Shown here in pieces: positions 18,501 through 23,741 of a stretch of 23,741 nucleotides of DNA (the first letter of the stretch is position 1; each line of letters starts with the position of its first letter). The position numbers and the translations under genes are program-made. The notes under the pieces were generated by a model. The model was not told where the DNA came from and searched no databases. It was given only the letters and a program-made list of their open reading frames with translations. Source of the stretch: Zygnema cylindricum (lineage: Eukaryota > Streptophyta > Zygnematophyceae > Zygnematales > Zygnemataceae); the NCBI GenBank assembly GCA_037447655.1, contig JBBHKE010003273.1, forward strand, positions 119,734 to 143,474. The letters are read 5' to 3'.

Positions 18501-21500
18501 AGTGCTGGGCTCCGACCCAACATGGTCTTGATGGAAACCATGGTGGGGTTGTTCCGACGATTGGGAATGGACGCAGAAATGCAAAAAGTGTTGAAGGTGG
18601 TACAGGTGAGATTGCATATCAATGAATTTGCATTTGATTGAGTTGACGAACGAGGCCTCTTTAACTGTGAGTTAAGGTAGACTTCATTTTTGCTGAATAT
18701 TGGATTTGGATTATGGATATTGGTGGAGAATCAACCTAACTAAATTTAAGGTTAATAACAAAGTGGCTTGCATTTTATGGATGGAAGGAGCAAGAATGAC
18801 GTGCAATTTGTTTCTGATTTGTTGAAGAAGGGAGAAAGTGTTAAACAATGTTTGTCAGAGACTCTCATCTTGACGAAAAAGAAATCTTATTTTGATTTCT
18901 ATCTTGTGTCAACTCTAGCCCCTCATTCATAGTGAAGGATTGGGCTCCTATGCAGTTTCGTCCCGATGGGCACAATGGCCGTCAACTTTCAGGCAGTGCT
19001 GCCATTGCCCTTTTTGCAAAATCTGGACGTCTTCAAGATGCGATGAAAGTCTATAAGGAAATGCGAGCCTCTGGTGAAGATATCGATGTTGTATCGCAAT
19101 GTGCCATGATGGATGCTTATGGGAAGCACGGGCAAATAGAGGCAGCACAAAAACTTTTTGCGGAGTTGATGGTGAGTCAGCCCGGAATGGATTACAGGCC
19201 AAAAGGGAATGCTGAGAATATTTTTTATAGACTAACTCTTAAGAGCATGACCTTTGTAAAGAGAAAAATTGTTTCATGAGTTTGCTTATTATATAGGGGC
19301 TGGTTCAGGACAGTACTTTGACTGCAGGCTGGCGGGTTTCTGTGTAGCTGTCAATTGTAATTCCCACAAAGTTTGCTTGTCTTGTCGTTTCATATCGGGT
19401 TCTCCAGGCTTCAGAAGAAGGCCGACGCGAAACAGTTCCTTACAGCATCATGATTAACATTCACACAAAGGCGAGGCGCTTTAAAGAGGCAAAGGTGAGA
19501 GGTGGGGTTGATTGTCGGCAGGTATTTTGTGAGCATGAATATAGTCATTCGTGAACATAATAAGTGTATGGGTATGTCCAATTGGTCAGGTTTAGCAATG
19601 AAAACATGGCCATGCAGTAAGGGTTCAGGAGAAGCAAAGAGTTAAGGAGGTTTCTGATGGGAATTGGTTTGTTTCATTTTTATTCCCGATCACTTTTGGG
19701 TGAACAAGATACCAGCAATGGAAAGAAATGTTCTACATACACACCGAATCTGATATATTCTGGAAAATCCAAGTGTGAGGGAGTGCGACAGGTCAGATGT
19801 AGTAAAATGGATGTCAGCAACATGTCTTTTGAATCTCATGAATGGGAGGGAGGGGGAGGCAATTATTTCAGGATATTTTTAAAATTTTGAAAGAGAATGG
19901 TGCAAGTATGGATGTTGTGGTTTACAATACAATGATAGACTTGCTTGGGAAAGAGGGAAAGCTCGAGGAAGCTGCTGCTCTATTTGACGACATGATTCAA
20001 CAAGGAATCCCTCCGACAAACTTTACCTACACCAACATGATCCACATGTGGGTAAAAAGATGGAAGGATATCAAAGATTGTTTTATCTTTCTTTGTTTAA
20101 TGCTTTTTCTGGCAGCAGGAAATCCAGAATAATAGGATGATGTTTGAGATGATACCTTTTTTTGCCATAACATTTTTGAAATGAAGATGCTTGAGAATCT
20201 TGTTTAGTATTATTATATTGAAAAGTGGTTTGAGTTTAGAGATTGAAATGGGCGTCAAAGTGTGTTGTATACTGGAGCTGGGAAGGAATGGTTTATGGTA
20301 AGATCATGTATTATTGTTGATTATGGCTTTCGAGACCTACCATCGTATAAAAATAAGAAACTTCCCTGAAGTGAACTCTGACAAATTGCTGAGCTTTTTG
20401 TTGCACTGAAATGGGGGATACAGGTATGGCAATGCCGAGAGACTTCTGGAGGCCACAAAGATGTTTAGCAGGATGCAGGACGCCGGTATTTGTCCTAATG
20501 TCGTCACTTTTAACACTGTTATCAACATTTATCGAAAGGCACGTATGCTCCGCGATGCTTATAATGTGTACACTTTCATGCAAAAAGAAGGTATTTCGCC
20601 AAACAAAGCAACGTATGCTACTCTTATTCTCATGTACGAGGAGGCGGGTCTCTACAAGTGGGCACTTCGAATATTTGCGTAAGTGGGACCTAGGATGGAA
20701 AAAAATCTGCTTTTACAGAGGTGCTAATACCAGCAAGACTTTTTGGCGATTGAGTTTTTGTTGAGTTTTACTGATGCATGTTTTGAATCTGAGAGTTATA
20801 AGAATCCATTTGAGTTTTGAGTTAGTTTGTCAAGCTCGAGGGTTTTCCAAGCAAAACATATTATGCTTGTTTAGTTTTTTGTGTTTTTTTCTGGACTGGG
20901 ATGATCCTGTATACCGTGATATCTGGGCAACCCGTCTATGAGAAGCCCAGCGACTGCCCCAACCTTTCCTTTATCTTTCCTTTCCATGTGTACTCAAATA
21001 TGTGTAGTCAAAACGTAAATGTCCCTTACCTTATCGCTCTTCGCATTTTCCAGGTGTTAATATCTATAAATCTTTCTTCATTTTAGGGAAAGAAACGATT
21101 CCAAACCTAGTAATCCTGACTCAGCAATCATGGCTCTCACAGTACTATTTGCCCTAATCTCGAGCATCAGTCGTACGTTTTATGAGTATGTAAACCCTAC
21201 GGAAAATAACTCCAAAAACTCTACAGATTGTACGATTTACACTCATAACCAGGGAAATTGTCGATAGTATAATAACTCTTTCAACAACACTTCCCAACAA
21301 ATCATGTGTGGCCAAAAATTCTGAAAGCAAAGAGTGGGGAGAGTCTGTGGGTTTGCAGAGAAATGCAGAATAGGGGCCCGCCTCCCGACAAACACATATT
21401 TAACTATGTGATTCGAATCTGCACTAAGGCCGGATTACATTCCATGGCGTGGAAGCTCCAGCAACGGAAACATGTTATGATGGGCCGGGCCAAAAGCACC

Positions 21501-21557
21501 GACACAGCAGTCTCTTACACGGTGAACTTGAAAATCCTTGATCCCGAAAAACTTTAA
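11488..21557 (+). CDS. P-class pentatricopeptide-repeat protein, probably plastid-targeted, 13 exons
   Basis: Probable organellar RNA-binding protein. Modelled exons: 11488-11673, 13178-13381, 13825-13975, 14490-14611, 14853-15023, 15135-15353, 17594-17845, 18411-18605, 18956-19171, 19408-19494, 19872-20047, 20424-20678, 21359-21557. This gives 2,433 nt and 810 aa with continuous phase and TAA at 21555. Residues 1-62 (MAALSFPWLHSTAPPL start, Ser/Ala/Pro-rich, few acids) look like a transit peptide. From about residue 149 to 770 there are some 17-18 tandem 35-residue PPR motifs, for example AYNALLDAYAESG, ITYNTMMTLYSKS, VVYNTMIDLLGKEGKLEEAA, VTFNTVINIYRKARMLRDAY and ATYATLILMYEEAG. No SMR, E or DYW domain follows; the tail ends VNLKILDPEKL. 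One motif (around residues 370-405) is about six residues longer than usual. Weak points are the link from exon 1 to exon 2 across 1.5 kb, and the exon 2 donor (13327 or 13381). The exon 11 donor was fixed by repeat length. I cannot name an orthologue. Confidence 0.87.
12472..12518. repeat. (GT)n microsatellite in PPR intron 1
   Basis: An almost uninterrupted GT run, with TATG-type units on both sides (about 12440-12530). It lies in the 1,504-bp first intron. The open frame crossing it reads Val-Cys repeats and is an artefact. Confidence 0.85.
16195..16316. mobile_element. Small TA-CACT...AGTG-TA inverted-repeat element
   Basis: CACT at 16195 and AGTG ending at 16316 are flanked by TA (16193-16194 and 16317-16318). 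Further in, ATTTTGAAGGTAAATATTACA on the left matches the reverse complement of TGTAAGATTTACCCTCAAAAT on the right, with two mismatches. The stretch between the two matched parts has diverged. At 122 bp with no coding capacity it resembles a MITE. It lies in the 2,240-bp sixth intron of the PPR gene. Confidence 0.55.
16813..17027. mobile_element. CACCGTGAA/CGCTATTAGCG-family element, copy B
   Basis: The left end CACCGTCTGTCGCTATTATTGTTAA (16813 on) and the right end TTAACGCTAATAGCGATTCATCTG (to 17027) are inverted relatives, each flanked by TA (16811-16812 and 17028-17029). The interior follows copy A in order: TTTTAGTGTTAA, GGACGATTTTGAACCGC, CAATTAG, CAGAGGGCAAA and GTTATTAACG. There is no open frame. 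It lies in PPR intron 6, about 570 bp before exon 7. Confidence 0.8.
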
Positions 21558-21860
21558 GCCCCAAAGGTTTTGTTAATCCAAAAAAGTTTTGTTAAAAATA
21601 TCCAGAAAGAGCTTGAACTAATAGCCAACAAAGCTGGAAATGCTCTATTGTTTTGTAATGTCTGTTGTTTGACATATAGCGTGATTTGAATCCGATAGAA
21701 CCTTGATTACATAGTTTTTTGCACCGGTTTGTGTCCATTTAAATGTGAAAGAAAAGATAAAATGGTTTCAATGTGCAACTGAAGTGAAAGCTTTGTGAAA
21801 ATCGAGAAAGCAAAAAAAAAAAAAAAACCAAAAATCCGTAAAAGATAACCCTGAAAATCC
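21558..21860 (+). other. 3' flank of the PPR gene, with a 16-A run
   Basis: The sequence after the TAA is AT-rich and should contain the 3' UTR. A run of 16 A lies at 21812-21827. No canonical AATAAA was assigned as the polyadenylation signal. No gene is seen. Confidence 0.4.
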
Positions 21861-21863
21861 CTG

Positions 21864-21906
21864 AGGAGAGGGGAGAGAGAGAGAGAGAGAGCGAGAGTGA
21901 GAGAGT
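21864..21906. repeat. (GA)n microsatellite
   Basis: GAGAGGGGAGAGAGAGAGAGA followed by GCGAGAGTGAGAGAG. It begins a purine-rich region downstream of the PPR gene. Confidence 0.85.
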
Positions 21907-22100
21907 GTGACTTTGTGGTCTCGTTGTTGGAGAGGGATCTTTCAGCAGGCTGAGATGGAGAAGGAAGAGGAGACACAGGACAATGATCAGGATTTGAGAC
22001 TGGTAAACCATCGTAATTCATTAAACACGTGAGGAAGAAATGCAAGAGAAAATAATCTTAGGTAGAGATGATATTTGAGGTAAGGGATGATGTCCTGAAT

Positions 22101-22146
22101 GAAGGGAGAGAGAAAGAGTGAAGGCGAGAGAGAGAGAAAGAAACAA
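22101..22146. repeat. GA-rich microsatellite
   Basis: GGGAGAGAGAAAGAG followed by GCGAGAGAGAGAGAAAGAAA; imperfect GA/GAAA units with no coding signal. Confidence 0.75.
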
Positions 22147-22366
22147 GAGGGAGCATGAATTACTAAATTAGGAATCAAGTTTTGATGCAATTTTGAAGAA
22201 CAGATTAGGTTAGGTAACACCTTAAGGCATTGAGTAGATATATTTTTAGCTACTGAGGTAACTTATTCACTTGTAATATGATTTGGAAGATATAAATTAT
22301 TGTTTGAGGTTGTGTAGGACCAATTCTAGGACCAAGTTTGCCACCCTTGTCTTGAAATACTTGAGG

Positions 22367-22561
22367 TAGGGGAGGTTTCTGAGAGGGAGGATAGAGGGAT
22401 AGAAGGAGTGAGTGGAAGAGAAAAAGGTAGGGGCAGAGTCAGACGCAGAGGGAGAGGGAGATGGTGAGGGGGGTTGGGAGTGGAAATGGAAGTCAATTGG
22501 GAAAGATTGTGAGGGTAGTGGAAAGAGGGAGAGGGCGAGAAGGTGGGGAAAGGGAAAGAAG
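22367..22561. repeat. Purine-rich tract (GAGGGAGG / GGAAAG units)
   Basis: About 195 bases are almost all purine on the plus strand, similar in character to the tract at 1-270. The frames on both strands (Glu/Gly/Lys-rich or Pro/Ser-rich) reflect composition only. Confidence 0.75.
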
Positions 22562-23697
22562 GTTGGCATAACAACTTTCTCTACCCGCAATCACTTTTTT
22601 TCCACAGATAGCCCAATAGAAAATTGTTAAGAAGAGAAAGGCTTCTATTGAAACATGCCTTTTGAAGCCTTCTCTACATGAGTAAACAGAACTTCAGTTG
22701 AAAAAATGATCTGTTCAATGTTGAAAATAATGGAATGGCAAAAAAAATCGAGTTAGGGATATTCAGTTTTGGAGTCATAAGTGAATATGTCCAAATATGT
22801 AGCAGTAACAAATGCAACTCCCTGCTTAATTTGAACCAATGATATGTATTGGGAGCTTGTGGATGATTGGCCATTTACTCTGAAGCTTGTAATATGTCCT
22901 TCCTCTTTGGGCTTGAACACGAGATGGTTTATTACCTCTATTGCTTACATTTACTTTTTACACAGCCGTGTGAAAATTATGACGATTGGTGACTTCAAAA
23001 GATGTGGATTGCATACACATTAGGCACTTCTCTAAAAAAAATGTGTGGTGTGATATATTACACCCAAACGTAACTGTACGTACGAGGATTGAAGTATGAG
23101 ATCAAATAGTCCATTACATTTCTTTCTGAACAAGATATCATGTTGAATTATTGAATTGCTATATTATAGTGCAAAGTCACTAAGTGAAGACGAGAAATGA
23201 AATAAGTTGTGACAACGACGCATAATTTTTTGTGAAATGTGAACTGTTTTGTGAATTTTTAAGCTTCTGAATAGACGCTCTTACCTGCACAGGCATTTTG
23301 AAATGGGCGGATAACCAATATGTCAATATAAATCAATGTAATCTACATGGCCAATTCACCATATATCAAGATTGCTTTAATGTCGATTACTTAGCCAGTG
23401 TTCCACAGTGTCAGTCCATCGATATGTGGAGACCCCAATTGTGATGAATTTTGAATGTAGATAGGTAAGATCAATTCTCATGTTTCATAGGCTACATGAG
23501 TTTTGATAATCTCCAATAATTAAGAATAAATGAACGATCCATTATCGGAACGACTTGAACCCATTTCAAAACAAATTTGCCTGTCTTTAAATGACAAAGT
23601 TGACTGTTCAAATTTGTTGGCATAGAAGAAAAAATAAAGATGTGGGAAAAATTAATGGTTCATATGTTTCATATAAATGAAACAATCTAACTACTCA
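22562..23697. other. Intergenic, nothing recognisable
   Basis: AT-rich unique-looking sequence. I see no convincing exon, RNA gene, long inverted repeat or tandem array. The open frames are short and of biased composition. Confidence 0.5.
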
Positions 23698-23715
23698 CCC
23701 CCCCCCCCCCCCCCC
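23698..23715. repeat. Homopolymer run of 18 C
   Basis: Eighteen consecutive C on the plus strand near the window end. Runs of this length are prone to sequencing and assembly length errors. Confidence 0.9.
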
Positions 23716-23741
23716 AATTTTCAAATTACGTGTTGTGGAAC

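Noticed and set aside
19842-20132. 96-codon frame covering PPR exon 11
   Set aside because: Only 19872-20047 is exon; the ends run into introns on both sides.
21180-21248. Inverted repeat TTATGAGT(AT)GTAAA in PPR intron 12
   Set aside because: Short arms with a two-base bulge and no clear target duplication; too weak to call an element.
1-23741. Autonomous transposons, retrotransposon genes, tRNA or rRNA genes, CRISPR arrays
   Set aside because: No reverse transcriptase, integrase or DDE transposase segments, no recognisable tRNA or rRNA, and no regular spacer-repeat array were seen.

Overview
The window is nuclear DNA from a green plant, most likely a streptophyte outside the flowering plants (a charophyte alga, bryophyte, lycophyte or fern); the species cannot be named from the sequence. 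The evidence is two spliced genes with GT-AG introns, both with plant-type, plastid-directed products, in an AT-rich background with many microsatellites and small inverted-repeat transposons. The pentatricopeptide-repeat (PPR) gene is split into about 13 exons, whereas most angiosperm PPR genes are intronless. There is no bacterial, organellar or viral gene content.

Layout. Positions 1-1640 are low-complexity DNA: a GA-rich tract, degenerate TGACGTCA-like repeats and a pyrimidine minisatellite. A short conserved-looking open segment at about 1653-1898 (+) may be the last exon of an unrecognised gene. Positions 1900-4440 show no convincing gene. Positions 4445-10312 (-) hold a nine-exon gene for a plastid-targeted EamA/drug-metabolite-transporter family protein resembling the Arabidopsis WAT1-related protein At3g02690; the predicted product is 476 aa. 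Positions 10313-11487 are the shared region between two divergent genes, and it consists mostly of two inverted-repeat elements flanked by TACTG pentamer repeats. Positions 11488-21557 (+) hold a P-class PPR gene, 13 exons and 810 aa as modelled. Positions 21558-23741 hold the PPR 3' flank, GA-rich tracts and an 18-base C run.

Both genes probably act in the plastid: the transporter in a plastid membrane and the PPR protein on organellar RNA. They lie head to head with 1,175 bp between start codons. No functional link is visible beyond the shared upstream region.

The least explained material is a set of small transposons. Four elements share CACYG/CGCTATTAGCG-type termini next to TA. Two others, of different sequence, also look TA-flanked. 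They lie in introns and in the divergent promoter region. I found no clear new multi-gene system.
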